Shown here: in pieces, positions 35,810 to 43,607 of the stretch
Position numbering within the stretch: the stretch's first letter is position 1
Layout: each line of letters opens with the position of its first letter
DNA from: Acidobacteriota bacterium
GTDB taxonomy: Bacteria; Acidobacteriota; UBA6911; RPQK01; DATIPO01
DNA: 64,000 nucleotides
NCBI GenBank assembly: GCA_035471785.1
Contig: DATIPQ010000017.1
Location: forward strand, 1-64,000
Direction: 5' to 3'
Notes under the pieces: model-generated
Seen by the model: only the letters and a program-made list of their open reading frames with translations
What the model was told of the DNA's origin: nothing
Database searches by the model: none
Program-made: the position numbers and the translations under genes

Positions 35810-37495
35810 GTTCTGCTGCTCGGGAGGCTCTTGTTTCTCTTCCTTCTTGGGGCGCAGAAATTGCTCCAACAAGCCTCGGATGGCCCCTTGAGTCCCGCCG
35901 GAGAGGTCGGGTTCAAGCTTGGGATCGTCGAAGCTGCCGCTGATCTTCATGGGGATCTTGCCTTGGGGCAGAAAGCGCGCCATGGCGGCGGCCTGCGGAC
36001 CCAGAATCGACTCCAACCCTCCCCGCAGGTCGAGTTGGGCCCGGTAGTCGAGCGAACGGTCGAAGCCCAGGTCCCCCTGGGCCGTCAAGGTCAGAGCCGA
36101 GGACGCCAGTCTCAAGTCGGGCGTACGGAAGCGGCGGTTCTCGATCTGGAAAGGAGAGGCGATCTCATCGAACTCGGTCGCTGTTTCCGCGCGGGCTTGC
36201 TGCGGATTGAGGGCGCGTCGCAGGCGGTCGATGAGCCCGAAGGCGGCGATGCGTCCCGACTTGACCACGAACTGCCCCTCTCCACGCAGCGAATCCTGAA
36301 TCTGCTGGGCGTCGGCTCCCTGGAACTGCATCTGGTATTCGGGGACCCTGAGGGTCCCGAACACCTTGTCCTCGGACTCGGTGAAGGCGCTCAGGAGCTG
36401 GTTGATGTCGATGTCTTCGATCTGCCCGCGGCTGCTGCCCGAGAGTCCGCCCGAGGCGATTTCGAACTGCAACTGGCCTTTCCAGGTCCCCTGGCCCAGT
36501 TGGAAGGAGCCGTCCTGGCTTTGCACTGTCACGCGGGGGGCGTCGAGCAGGTTGCGGGCCGTCAGGGTAATGGGCAATTCACCCCGGGCGGGCAGCCGCT
36601 TGTCCTGGTTCTTGCCCAGGTAGAAGTCGCTCAGGGCAAGCGTGCCTTGGCCCGCCAGGGACTGGGCGGCATCGCCCTGCAGGTCGACCTGCAAGCGCGC
36701 CAGGCTGTCTTCTCCCGGTTCTCCCAGCAGGTTGCCCAGCAAGCGCAGGCGGGTTTCCCGGTCCATCTCCTGCAGAGCAGCATTGAGCGTCAGGGCGCCC
36801 TGCATGGGGAACTCGCGGCGGGCGAAGGGGCCTGCATGTCCTTGGAAGTCCAGGCCCGACCGCTGGCCTCCGAAGAGTTTGGCGGAGAGGGTGAAAGGGC
36901 TGGACTGGCCAGGTGAAAAATCGGACAGCTCCAGGTCGATTTCTTGCGCCGAGGTGGTCTGAGGCGTATCGGAACGGCGGTCGATGAAGCTGAAGGATCC
37001 CGATTGCAATGACAGGCGCTGGATGGAGAGCGTCCAGCTTGGGGACTCCTGTCCCGCAGCCGACGCGGACGCCTCGCGCTGGGAGGCCCGCTCCATCACC
37101 ATTTGCAGATTGGAGCGTCCCTGGGGATTGCGTTCCAGGTTCACGTCGGGGCTGAAGATGGAAAAGTCGGGGATTTCCAGCCGCTTGGATGCCAGCGGCC
37201 CGAGCCGCAGTTGGGCTGACACCTGATCAGCGTGCAGCAGGTGGGGCGAGGTGAATCCCTCGGGATTGCCGATGGTCAATCCCCTCAAGGTGACGCTGGG
37301 AGTCATCAGCAGGATCTTTCCCAGCTCGACCTCCACGCTCTCGGCGCTGACCGGCACCTGAAGGCGCTCTTGCAGCGCCGCTACGATCTGCTCCCCGGCA
37401 TCCGAGCCGATCCAGGAACGCACGTAGAGCCCGCCGCCCACCGCCACGATCAAAAGAACCACCGCCGCAATCAACAGCCACTTGCGCCACGTCAT
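35807..37495 (-). CDS. AsmA-family membrane-anchored periplasmic protein
   Basis: A 562-residue protein with one N-terminal membrane helix (WLLIAAVVLLIVAVGGGLYV) and a long repetitive beta-strand region typical of AsmA/TamB-like proteins, which bridge the envelope and affect lipid transport and outer-membrane assembly. Recognisable stretches are VELGKILLMTPSVTLRGLTI near residue 55, and in the C-terminal AsmA_2-like part GRIAAFGLIDRLRRAL and DYRAQLDLRGGL. The tail is Lys/Glu-rich. The TAG stop codon straddles the edge of the family B element, so the natural C-terminus may once have been different. Single gene. Confidence 0.8.
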   Translation of the reverse strand: MTWRKWLLIAAVVLLIVAVGGGLYVRSWIGSDAGEQIVAALQERLQVPVSAESVEVELGKILLMTPSVTLRGLTIGNPEGFTSPHLLHADQVSAQLRLGPLASKRLEIPDFSIFSPDVNLERNPQGRSNLQMVMERASQREASASAAGQESPSWTLSIQRLSLQSGSFSFIDRRSDTPQTTSAQEIDLELSDFSPGQSSPFTLSAKLFGGQRSGLDFQGHAGPFARREFPMQGALTLNAALQEMDRETRLRLLGNLLGEPGEDSLARLQVDLQGDAAQSLAGQGTLALSDFYLGKNQDKRLPARGELPITLTARNLLDAPRVTVQSQDGSFQLGQGTWKGQLQFEIASGGLSGSSRGQIEDIDINQLLSAFTESEDKVFGTLRVPEYQMQFQGADAQQIQDSLRGEGQFVVKSGRIAAFGLIDRLRRALNPQQARAETATEFDEIASPFQIENRRFRTPDLRLASSALTLTAQGDLGFDRSLDYRAQLDLRGGLESILGPQAAAMARFLPQGKIPMKISGSFDDPKLEPDLSGGTQGAIRGLLEQFLRPKKEEKQEPPEQQN

Positions 37496-37615
37496 GCCTT
37501 TTATCCTATCGCCAAACTGCCCCGCCTTGTGCGGTCGCGGGCCTTTTAAGAGCAGGCTGCTGGAAGGATACCCAATAGACCTTTTAGCGAGCTTAAAGTC
37601 CTTCTTGCGCCATGC

Positions 37616-38248
37616 TCAAGGCCCGCGCCAGTCACCCGGACGGTTCCAGTTGACCAGGGTGTCGGGAGAGGCCAGTGGGCGCCATTCTTCTTCTGCCCAC
37701 ACAACGACCGCAGGCTGATCTTCCAGCCAGGAACGAAACGAGGAGGGTGGGTCATTCCGGCGGGCCAGCTTCAACAGCGCCGATCGCCGATAGAGGGCGC
37801 AGGCGTATTGCAGCCGCCCCCCAGACTGCGGCACCAGCGCCAGATTGCTTTCGGCCAAGTCTTGGGCTCGTTCCAAGAGTCCCTCGAGGAAGCCGGAGGT
37901 GAGTGCCGGGTAGTCAACGGCCAAGACCAGAATCCAAGCCGCCGTGCAGTGCGCTGCCGCCTCACGCACCGCAGCCAGGGGGCCGCTCCCCGGACGCGAG
38001 TCGGCCACAAGCGGCGACTCTCCTTGGGGAGGGGCACTCGGCAGTCCCAGAGCCTTGGAAATGCGCTTCCCGTCCTCCGGCTCAGAGATCAGAACCTTGA
38101 CATTGCGGCAGGCTTCCTGCGCCAGATCGAAGGTCCGTTTCAGCAGCGTCTCTCCCTCCACTTGCAGGAAACGCTTGTCGCGTCCCATGCGCCGCGAGCG
38201 TCCTCCCGCCAGAACTAGAGCCGTCGCTTCGACCATTGCAGCCAGCAT
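37616..38248 (-). CDS. mobA: Molybdenum cofactor guanylyltransferase
   Basis: About 210 residues. ALVLAGGRSRRMGRDK is the GTP/nucleotidyltransferase loop of MobA, which joins GMP to molybdopterin to make the MGD cofactor. LAVDYPALTSGF supplies the metal-binding Asp and AALYRRSALLKL-like sequence follows near the C-terminus. I start at ATG 38248; ATG 38236 (MVEATALVLAGG) is equally possible and a TTG at 38272 is less likely. It lies downstream of a radical SAM gene on the same strand. No molybdoenzyme is present in the window. Confidence 0.85.
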   Translation of the reverse strand: MLAAMVEATALVLAGGRSRRMGRDKRFLQVEGETLLKRTFDLAQEACRNVKVLISEPEDGKRISKALGLPSAPPQGESPLVADSRPGSGPLAAVREAAAHCTAAWILVLAVDYPALTSGFLEGLLERAQDLAESNLALVPQSGGRLQYACALYRRSALLKLARRNDPPSSFRSWLEDQPAVVVWAEEEWRPLASPDTLVNWNRPGDWRGP

Positions 38249-38282
38249 GGCACGGGGATGGAGGACCTGCAACGGCCTCTCG

Positions 38283-39347
38283 TCAATCGAACAGCGGGCG
38301 TTGGTCTCCCGGCTTGAGGGGGACGCGGAAGAGGGTGGTGTCTAACGAGCTCCGCTCCCGGTTCAGGCCCAGTCGCCTGCTGGCGATCTCGAAGCGGCGC
38401 TTGAGCAATTCGGCGTAGCGCCCCTCGCCGCGCATGCGCGAGCCGAAGCGGGGGTCGTTGAGGCGTCCGCCGCGCAGGTCGAGCAGCTTGTTGAGTACCT
38501 TGGAGGCCCGGTCGGGAAAGTGGTTCTGCAGCCATTCCAGGAAGAGCTCCTTGACCTCGTGAGGCAGGCGCACCAGCAAGTAGTTGGCCCGCTCGGCCCC
38601 AGCCTCGGCGGCCGCCTCCAGGATGCCTTCCAAATCCTCGTCGTTGAGGCAGGGAATGATGGGCGAAGCCAGCACCGCCACCGGCACGCCGGCCTCGGCC
38701 AGGGCCTTGATCGTTTGCAGGCGCCGCTGCGGCGTGGCCGCCCGCGGCTCCATGACCCGGGCCAGCTTGTGATCCAGACTCGTCACGGAGATGTAGACCG
38801 AAGCCAGCCCCCGCCGGGCCATGGGAACCAGCAGGTCGAGGTCTCGCAGCACCATGTTCGACTTGGTCACGATGCTGACCGGATTGCGGAATTCCCCCAG
38901 CACCTCGATTATTCCCCGCGTGATCTCAAGCTTGGCCTCGGCCGGCTGATAAGGATCGGTATTCGAGCCCAGCGCCATCACCTTGCAGCGGTATCCTGGC
39001 TTGCGCAGCTCTTCGCGCAGCCGCTCGGGCGCTTCGGGCTTGGCGAAGATGCGCGTCTCGAAATCCAGCCCCGGTGAAAGGTCCCAATAGGCATGAGAGG
39101 GGCGGGCGTAGCAGTAAATGCAGCCATGCTCGCACCCCTGATAGGGGTTAATGGACTGGTCGAAAGGGATGTCAGGCGACTGATTGGTGGCGATGATCCG
39201 CCGCACCTTCTCGATCCGCACCTCGGTCCGGGGCCGTCCCGGCTCCTCCTCAATCGTCCCCCACCCGTCGTCAAAGGGCGAGATGCTCTGCTTGTGGAAG
39301 CGGCTGGCCGGATTCGACACCGCCCCCCGTCCCTTGATCGGCTTCAT
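38283..39347 (-). CDS. PA0069-family radical SAM protein
   Basis: A 354-residue radical S-adenosylmethionine protein of the group related to spore photoproduct lyase. The 4Fe-4S motif CEHGCIYCYARPSH (C-x3-C-x2-C) follows DQSINPYQG. The N-terminus KGRGAVSNPASRF and GSNTDPYQPAE are hallmarks of the PA0069 group, whose reaction is not established. A TATAAT box ends 9 nt before the ATG without a ribosome site, so the message may be leaderless. It precedes mobA by about 35 bp. Confidence 0.88.
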   Translation of the reverse strand: MKPIKGRGAVSNPASRFHKQSISPFDDGWGTIEEEPGRPRTEVRIEKVRRIIATNQSPDIPFDQSINPYQGCEHGCIYCYARPSHAYWDLSPGLDFETRIFAKPEAPERLREELRKPGYRCKVMALGSNTDPYQPAEAKLEITRGIIEVLGEFRNPVSIVTKSNMVLRDLDLLVPMARRGLASVYISVTSLDHKLARVMEPRAATPQRRLQTIKALAEAGVPVAVLASPIIPCLNDEDLEGILEAAAEAGAERANYLLVRLPHEVKELFLEWLQNHFPDRASKVLNKLLDLRGGRLNDPRFGSRMRGEGRYAELLKRRFEIASRRLGLNRERSSLDTTLFRVPLKPGDQRPLFD

Positions 39348-39356
39348 GACTCAGGC

Positions 39357-39362
39357 ATTATA
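39357..39362 (-). promoter_or_regulatory. -10 box of the PA0069-type gene, leaderless geometry
   Basis: The minus strand reads TATAAT, then nine bases, then ATG (39347). TTCCGT lies 17 nt upstream as a weak -35 element. Confidence 0.55.
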
Positions 39363-39395
39363 CCTTAGTTTCACCTGCGACGGAATGAGGTGGTT

Positions 39396-40586
39396 CTAGT
39401 CTTCAGCGGGGCCGCCGGGGGACATTTTGACCAGTTTGGGGTCGAAGCGGGCGACCACATCGACCAAGTCGGACTGGGCGCCCATCACCTCGTCGATGTT
39501 CTTGTAGACCATGGGGACCTCGTCGAGGCCGGCGCTCATTAAGGTCACTCCCTGCCGGTTGAGCAGGTCCTTGGCGTCGCGCCAGCGCAGTTTCTTCTTG
39601 GCCTGCGTACGGCTCATGACGCGGCCGGCGCCGTGAGCGGCGGACTGCAGGGCGGCTTCGTTGCCTTTGCCCCGAACCACGTATCCCGGAGATGCCATGG
39701 AGCCGGGGATCACCCCCAGCACGCCTTCCCCGGCCGGAGTGGCGCCTTTGCGGTGGACCACCACCTGCTTGCCGTCATGTTCCTCAAGCCAGGCGAAGTT
39801 GTGGTGGTTCTCCACTCCTGCGATGGCTTCGGCTCCCAGGTGCTCCAGCACGTGACGGTGGATGCAGGCGTGGTTGGCCGAAGCGTACTTGCCCATCAGT
39901 TGCATGGCCTTCCAGTATTCCTGTCCCTCCTGGCTGCCGAGATCGAGCCAGGAAAGGTGCGAGAGTTCCTTGGGCAGTTCGGAGTGGAGGTCGCGGGCCA
40001 GACGGCTGTAGTGTCCGGCCGTGAGGGCGCCGGGTCCGCGGCTGCCGCTGTGGGAAAGGAAAGCCAGGTATTGGCCCGGCTGCAGTCCCAGGTCGGGCTC
40101 ATCCAGGGTCAGCAGGCCGAATTCGACGAAGTGGTTGCCGCTGCCTGAGGTGCCCAGTTGGGCCCAGGCCTTGTCCTTGTTCTCGCGGGTGACTTTGGAG
40201 ATGGCCCAGTCCTCATCCATGACGGGGTGCCTTCGGCGCTTGCCCTTTTCGAAGGTGGCGCCTACTCCGAAGCGGGTTTCTTCCTCGATGGCGCGCTTGA
40301 GGCGTTCCAGCTTGCGCGGCTTGTCGAGCAGGTTGGTGGGCAGGTCGAGCACGCTCAGGCGCATGCGGCAGGCGATGTCGACTCCCACCGCGTAGGGGAT
40401 GACGGCGTTCTCGGTGGCCAGCACGCCGCCGATGGGGAGTCCGTAGCCGACGTGGCAGTCGGGCATCAAGGCGCCCCGCACGGAGACCGGCAGGCGGCAG
40501 GCTTTATCCATCTGCTCGATGGACATGGGATCCAGGTTTTCGCCCCATTTCCGGTAAGAGGCTTTGCTTGGGTAGTCTTCGCTCAT
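39396..40586 (-). CDS. rtcB: RtcB-family RNA ligase
   Basis: A 396-residue enzyme that joins RNA 3'-phosphate or 2',3'-cyclic phosphate to 5'-OH ends using GTP and manganese. Metal ligands and active-site residues are visible in order: VGVDIACRM (Asp, Cys), GSGNHFVEF, LSHSGSRG, VENHHNFAW, and HGAGRVMSR with the guanylylated His. The ATG at 40586 is chosen because the longer frame runs back into a REP-like repeat. A TATACT box ends 9 nt before this ATG, again suggesting a leaderless transcript. No archease or RtcA/RtcR gene is adjacent. Confidence 0.92.
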   Translation of the reverse strand: MSEDYPSKASYRKWGENLDPMSIEQMDKACRLPVSVRGALMPDCHVGYGLPIGGVLATENAVIPYAVGVDIACRMRLSVLDLPTNLLDKPRKLERLKRAIEEETRFGVGATFEKGKRRRHPVMDEDWAISKVTRENKDKAWAQLGTSGSGNHFVEFGLLTLDEPDLGLQPGQYLAFLSHSGSRGPGALTAGHYSRLARDLHSELPKELSHLSWLDLGSQEGQEYWKAMQLMGKYASANHACIHRHVLEHLGAEAIAGVENHHNFAWLEEHDGKQVVVHRKGATPAGEGVLGVIPGSMASPGYVVRGKGNEAALQSAAHGAGRVMSRTQAKKKLRWRDAKDLLNRQGVTLMSAGLDEVPMVYKNIDEVMGAQSDLVDVVARFDPKLVKMSPGGPAED

Positions 40587-40595
40587 GGGCTTACC

Positions 40596-40601
40596 AGTAT
40601 A
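40596..40601 (-). promoter_or_regulatory. -10 box of rtcB, leaderless geometry
   Basis: TATACT on the minus strand, nine bases before the ATG at 40586. No good -35 match and no Shine-Dalgarno site. Confidence 0.4.
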
Positions 40602-40639
40602 GAGGAGGCGGGTAACCAGGGTTGGTTTTTGCATGCCTG

Positions 40640-40860
40640 GAGCCTTTCCTCCATCGCCGCAAGGATGCGCCTCCCACCAGGCCTCTCCCACTGTGGCCTC
40701 TTGGCATTGCTAGGTCCCTGCAAGGCGGGAGGAGTCTGGGGAGGAACCTGGGGAGGGCCGCCCACCTTCCAGAGAGCGACCTGCCTCGAGGAAGCGATGG
40801 GATCCACGCCTGGTGGGAGGCGCATCCTTGCGGCGATGGAGATAACCTCACACCCGGACT
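40640..40860. repeat. REP-like repeat, family A, inverted pair
   Basis: Cores at 40652-40671 (plus) and 40819-40838 (minus) face each other across about 150 bp containing the AAGGCGGGAGGAGTCTGGGG and CTTCCAGAGAGCGACCTG arms. The pair occupies most of the 40587-40953 gap between rtcB and the DHFR-like gene; no other feature is seen there. Confidence 0.85.
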
Positions 40861-40953
40861 GAATGAGCCAAGCCAGCATTGAGGCCCCAACCTGAGTGCT
40901 CTGGAGACCCCCGGGATGCGCCTCTCACCTCTCGGGTGGCATGATTGGTGGCT

Positions 40954-41532
40954 ATGAGGGAGTTGGTTTACTACGTGGCTTCGACGCTGGACGGGTTCAT
41001 TGCACGCGAGGATGGTTCGCTGGGTGATTTCCCCTGGGATGACGACTTTGGGGCCGAGCTCTTCAGGGCCTTCCCGGAGACGTTCCCGGCCCATCTTCAG
41101 GACGGGGAGTTCAGCCGTACTGACCACAAGTGGTTCGATGCCGTCCTGATGGGACGCAAGACCTACGAAGTCGGCCTCAACGCGGGCTTCAGCAATCCCT
41201 ACCCCACCCTGGATCAATACCTTTTCTCGCGCAGCCTCGAGTCCAGCCCTGATGCGCAGGTTGAACTGGTCAGCGGCGACGCTGTCGAATTCGTCACAGG
41301 CTTGAAGGAAAAGCCGGGAAAGGCCGTCTGGCTCTGCGGCGGCTCTGAACTGGCTTCCGTGTTGCTCGGGGCGGGACTGATCGAGCGATTGATCGTCAAA
41401 CTCCACCCCGTCCTCTTCGGCTCCGGCATTCCGTTATTCCGAAAGGGCATCTCTCCCACCTTGCTGCGACTTACCGACAGCAAGACCTTTGCCAGCGGTC
41501 ACGCCATCCTCCACTACCGCATCGGGTCCTGA
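40954..41532 (+). CDS. Dihydrofolate reductase-like (RibD C-terminal domain) protein
   Basis: A 192-residue protein of the RibD-C/DHFR-like fold. The N-terminus MRELVYYVASTLDGFIARED is the NADPH-binding opening of the family. VLMGRKTYEV and KAVWLCGGSELASVLLGAGL follow, ending in HPVLFGSGIPLF. Such stand-alone proteins are thought to reduce pterin- or pyrimidine-like substrates; none is proven. The ATG at 40954 is preferred to a TTG three codons earlier. Its 3' end overlaps the convergent lipB end by 19 bp. Confidence 0.82.
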   Translation: MRELVYYVASTLDGFIAREDGSLGDFPWDDDFGAELFRAFPETFPAHLQDGEFSRTDHKWFDAVLMGRKTYEVGLNAGFSNPYPTLDQYLFSRSLESSPDAQVELVSGDAVEFVTGLKEKPGKAVWLCGGSELASVLLGAGLIERLIVKLHPVLFGSGIPLFRKGISPTLLRLTDSKTFASGHAILHYRIGS

Positions 41533-42161
41533 TCGGCAGCAGAGAACATTTGCAGGAGGGCTTGTTGGACGAGCTGCTTGGCCTTGTCCAGCGGAAAAGG
41601 TTGGCCGTTCATGAGGCGGCTGAGCGAGGTCATGGGGCAGTCGGGGATTCCGCAGGGATTGAGAAGGTCAAAGTAGCGCAAGTCGGTGGAGACGTTGAGG
41701 GCGAATCCGTGGAAGGTGACCCAGCGCCGCACTCCCACGCCGATGGAGGCCAGCTTGCCCTGCTCGGTCCACACGCCGGTGTAGTCCTGGCGGCGATATC
41801 CGTCTACGCCCAGGCCGGCCACGGCGTTGATGACGGCTTCTTCCAGGTGGCGCAGATAGCGGTGGACGTCGCGTCCGCGGCGGCGCAGGTCGAGGTGGGG
41901 ATAGCCGACGAGTTGTCCGGGGCCATGATAGGTCACGTCGCCTCCCCGCGAAATGCGCACCAGGTCGATGGGATTGCCATCCCAATCCTGGCGGGCAAGC
42001 AGGTTGGAGGCGTCGCCGGTGCGTCCCACGGTAAAGGTGTGGGGATGCTCCAGCAGGTGGACGGTCTCCTCCATCTCCCCCGAGGCGATGGCCTCCACCG
42101 CCGCTTCCTGGCGCTGCAGGGCGTCGCGGAAGGAAATCCGTCCCAGATCAACGAACCTCAT
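41514..42161 (-). CDS. lipB: Octanoyl-[acyl-carrier-protein] transferase
   Basis: A 215-residue enzyme that moves octanoate from ACP to lipoyl domains, the first step of lipoate synthesis. RGGDVTYHGPGQLVGYP is the family signature. Lys136 (GKLASIGVGVRRWVT) and the acyl-accepting Cys170 (NPCGIPDCPMTSL) form the catalytic dyad. The ATG at 42161 matches the usual LipB opening (RFVDLGRISFRDAL); the longer frame adds 41 unsupported residues. lipA is not in the window. Confidence 0.93.
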   Translation of the reverse strand: MRFVDLGRISFRDALQRQEAAVEAIASGEMEETVHLLEHPHTFTVGRTGDASNLLARQDWDGNPIDLVRISRGGDVTYHGPGQLVGYPHLDLRRRGRDVHRYLRHLEEAVINAVAGLGVDGYRRQDYTGVWTEQGKLASIGVGVRRWVTFHGFALNVSTDLRYFDLLNPCGIPDCPMTSLSRLMNGQPFPLDKAKQLVQQALLQMFSAADQDPMR

Positions 42162-42448
42162 GCCCCCATTGTCGCATGTCTGCTGCCGAGGGAATGCCGT
42201 CACCGCCTGGTTGCACGTCTGCTCGTGCACGGGTGTTGGGAACGACTCGGGCCCGCAGCGCATTGGACACGGAGAGGCAAGCACTCAACGCACCGAGCAA
42301 TTGTTCCGCCAACGTCTAGCGATGAACGGATCTGAAGGGGAGAGGAGCCGCCATTTTTCTATCCCGTCGATTCAGGCTGTTCAGGCCTCTTCCGCAGTGA
42401 TAGCCTTTTCAAGGTCGCTAAGTCATTCATTTCTGGTTTTTCGTCACC

Positions 42449-42565
42449 CTAGGCGCATAGGCGCAAAGAACGCGTAAGCCTGAGCATTACAGGTTAAGTT
42501 CGTTCAGCATCGGCCAAATGCAGTGCGAAGTAATCACGCTTTCGGCTTTGCGTCTTTGCGCCTAG
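42449..42565. mobile_element. MITE-like element, family D
   Basis: A 117-bp stretch bounded by CTAG on both sides, with inverted ends CTAGGCGCATAGGCGCAAAG and, read inward from the right, CTAGGCGCAAAGACGCAAAG. GCGCAAAGACGCAAAG tracts are common in small non-autonomous elements. Single copy here. The remainder of the 42162-42659 gap, apart from the hairpin at 42604, shows nothing I recognise. Confidence 0.55.
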
Positions 42566-42603
42566 AGTGATGTGGCGTCAGGCCATGACGGCGGCCGCCC
42601 TGG

Positions 42604-42657
42604 AACGGCAGCGCCCCCGGCTTCTCCTCATCCCGGCCGGAGCCCGGGGGCGCCGTT
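42604..42657 (-). terminator. Long hairpin after the radical SAM gene
   Basis: AACGGC and GCCCCCGG pair with CCGGGGGC and GCCGTT across a 20-nt loop, beginning 2 bp after the stop codon at 42660. There is no U-run, so it may be a terminator of the stem-only kind or an RNA-stabilising end. Confidence 0.55.
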
Positions 42658-42659
42658 CT

Positions 42660-43583
42660 TCAGATCTGGGAGCAGGAAGCGCCGTAGGCGAAACAACTGA
42701 AGCAGCGATGGTGCTTGAGCATGACTCGCTCCCGCAGCGCCTCCTCCAGGGACGGCCCCTGGTCGTAATCGCGATCGTCGTCGACCAGAGTGCAGGCGTA
42801 GACTCGCATCCGGCCGTCCTGCTTGACCACCATCTTTGAAAAGGCGCACATGAACCGGGAGCGCGATTCAGCGTCCTGGTAGCGGGTCATGCAGTCTTCG
42901 GTGATGTGGGGAATGCCGCTGGGCTGGGCCCCTGGCGGATAAAAGTCGGGAAAGGGCACGATCAGGAGGTTCTGGGGCAGCCCCTGTTGCTTGAAGAGCT
43001 GGCGGTACTGAGCGTCCACCGCCTGGCGATCTTCGTCTTTTTTCATCTGGCGCGCTACCGAGATGGGGAAGCCGGCTCCCAGAAGGCGGCGCATCGCCAG
43101 CATGGACTTCTCGAAGCTGCCTTCTCCCCGGTCCTGGTCGTGACGCCGGGCATCAGGATAATCGATGCTGACCCGGAAACTCAGTTCATTCTTGGCCGAG
43201 GCCAGCGGAGCCACTTCGTGCAAGCGGCGCAGCAGCGGATCGGTGGCATTGGTCAGCACCAGGCAGGGACGGTGCTGCAAGGCGTAGTCGAGAATGTGCA
43301 CGATGTCTTTGCAGACAAAGGGTTCGCCTCCCGTAAAGGAGAACTGCTCGACACCCAGGTCTAGCGCTTCTTCGATGATAGGCCGGGCGTCCTGGAAGCG
43401 GATGAGGTTGAGGCGGTTGTCTCCCGGCTTCGATCCTTCAAGACAGAACGGGCAGGACAGGTTGCAGGCGGTTCCGGTGTGAAACCACAGCTCACGCAAA
43501 GACTGGGGTTGGATGTATCCGCGCGGGTTGCCGTCGGGCGTCACCATCCAGGGGTCCTGGTGTGCTGCGGGTTGGGTAGCCAT
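42660..43583 (-). CDS. Radical SAM/SPASM-like protein linked to ArsM
   Basis: A 307-residue radical SAM enzyme. LWFHTGTACNLSCPFCLEGS holds the C-x3-C-x2-C cluster (Cys40, 44, 47), FSFTGGEPF is the SAM-binding GGE motif, and the C-terminus has more cysteines (VYACTLVDD, then CFSCFAYGASC) suited to an auxiliary Fe-S cluster. It lies 24 bp downstream of arsM and is surely co-transcribed. The opening differs from the ArsS proteins that make arsenosugar precursors, so it is probably another enzyme acting on a methylated arsenical or a related substrate. That role is inference. Confidence 0.75.
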   Translation of the reverse strand: MATQPAAHQDPWMVTPDGNPRGYIQPQSLRELWFHTGTACNLSCPFCLEGSKPGDNRLNLIRFQDARPIIEEALDLGVEQFSFTGGEPFVCKDIVHILDYALQHRPCLVLTNATDPLLRRLHEVAPLASAKNELSFRVSIDYPDARRHDQDRGEGSFEKSMLAMRRLLGAGFPISVARQMKKDEDRQAVDAQYRQLFKQQGLPQNLLIVPFPDFYPPGAQPSGIPHITEDCMTRYQDAESRSRFMCAFSKMVVKQDGRMRVYACTLVDDDRDYDQGPSLEEALRERVMLKHHRCFSCFAYGASCSQI

Positions 43584-43607
43584 GGGGATCTCGTTCCGTT
43601 AGAAAGC

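Noticed and set aside
40587-40691. N-terminal extension of RtcB
   Set aside because: The added 35 residues come from REP-like repeat sequence, and RtcB homologues normally begin close to the ATG at 40586.
42162-42660. tRNA or small RNA gene in the lipB-radical SAM gap
   Set aside because: No cloverleaf, T-loop or CCA signature; the only structures are the CTAG-bounded element and the terminal hairpin.
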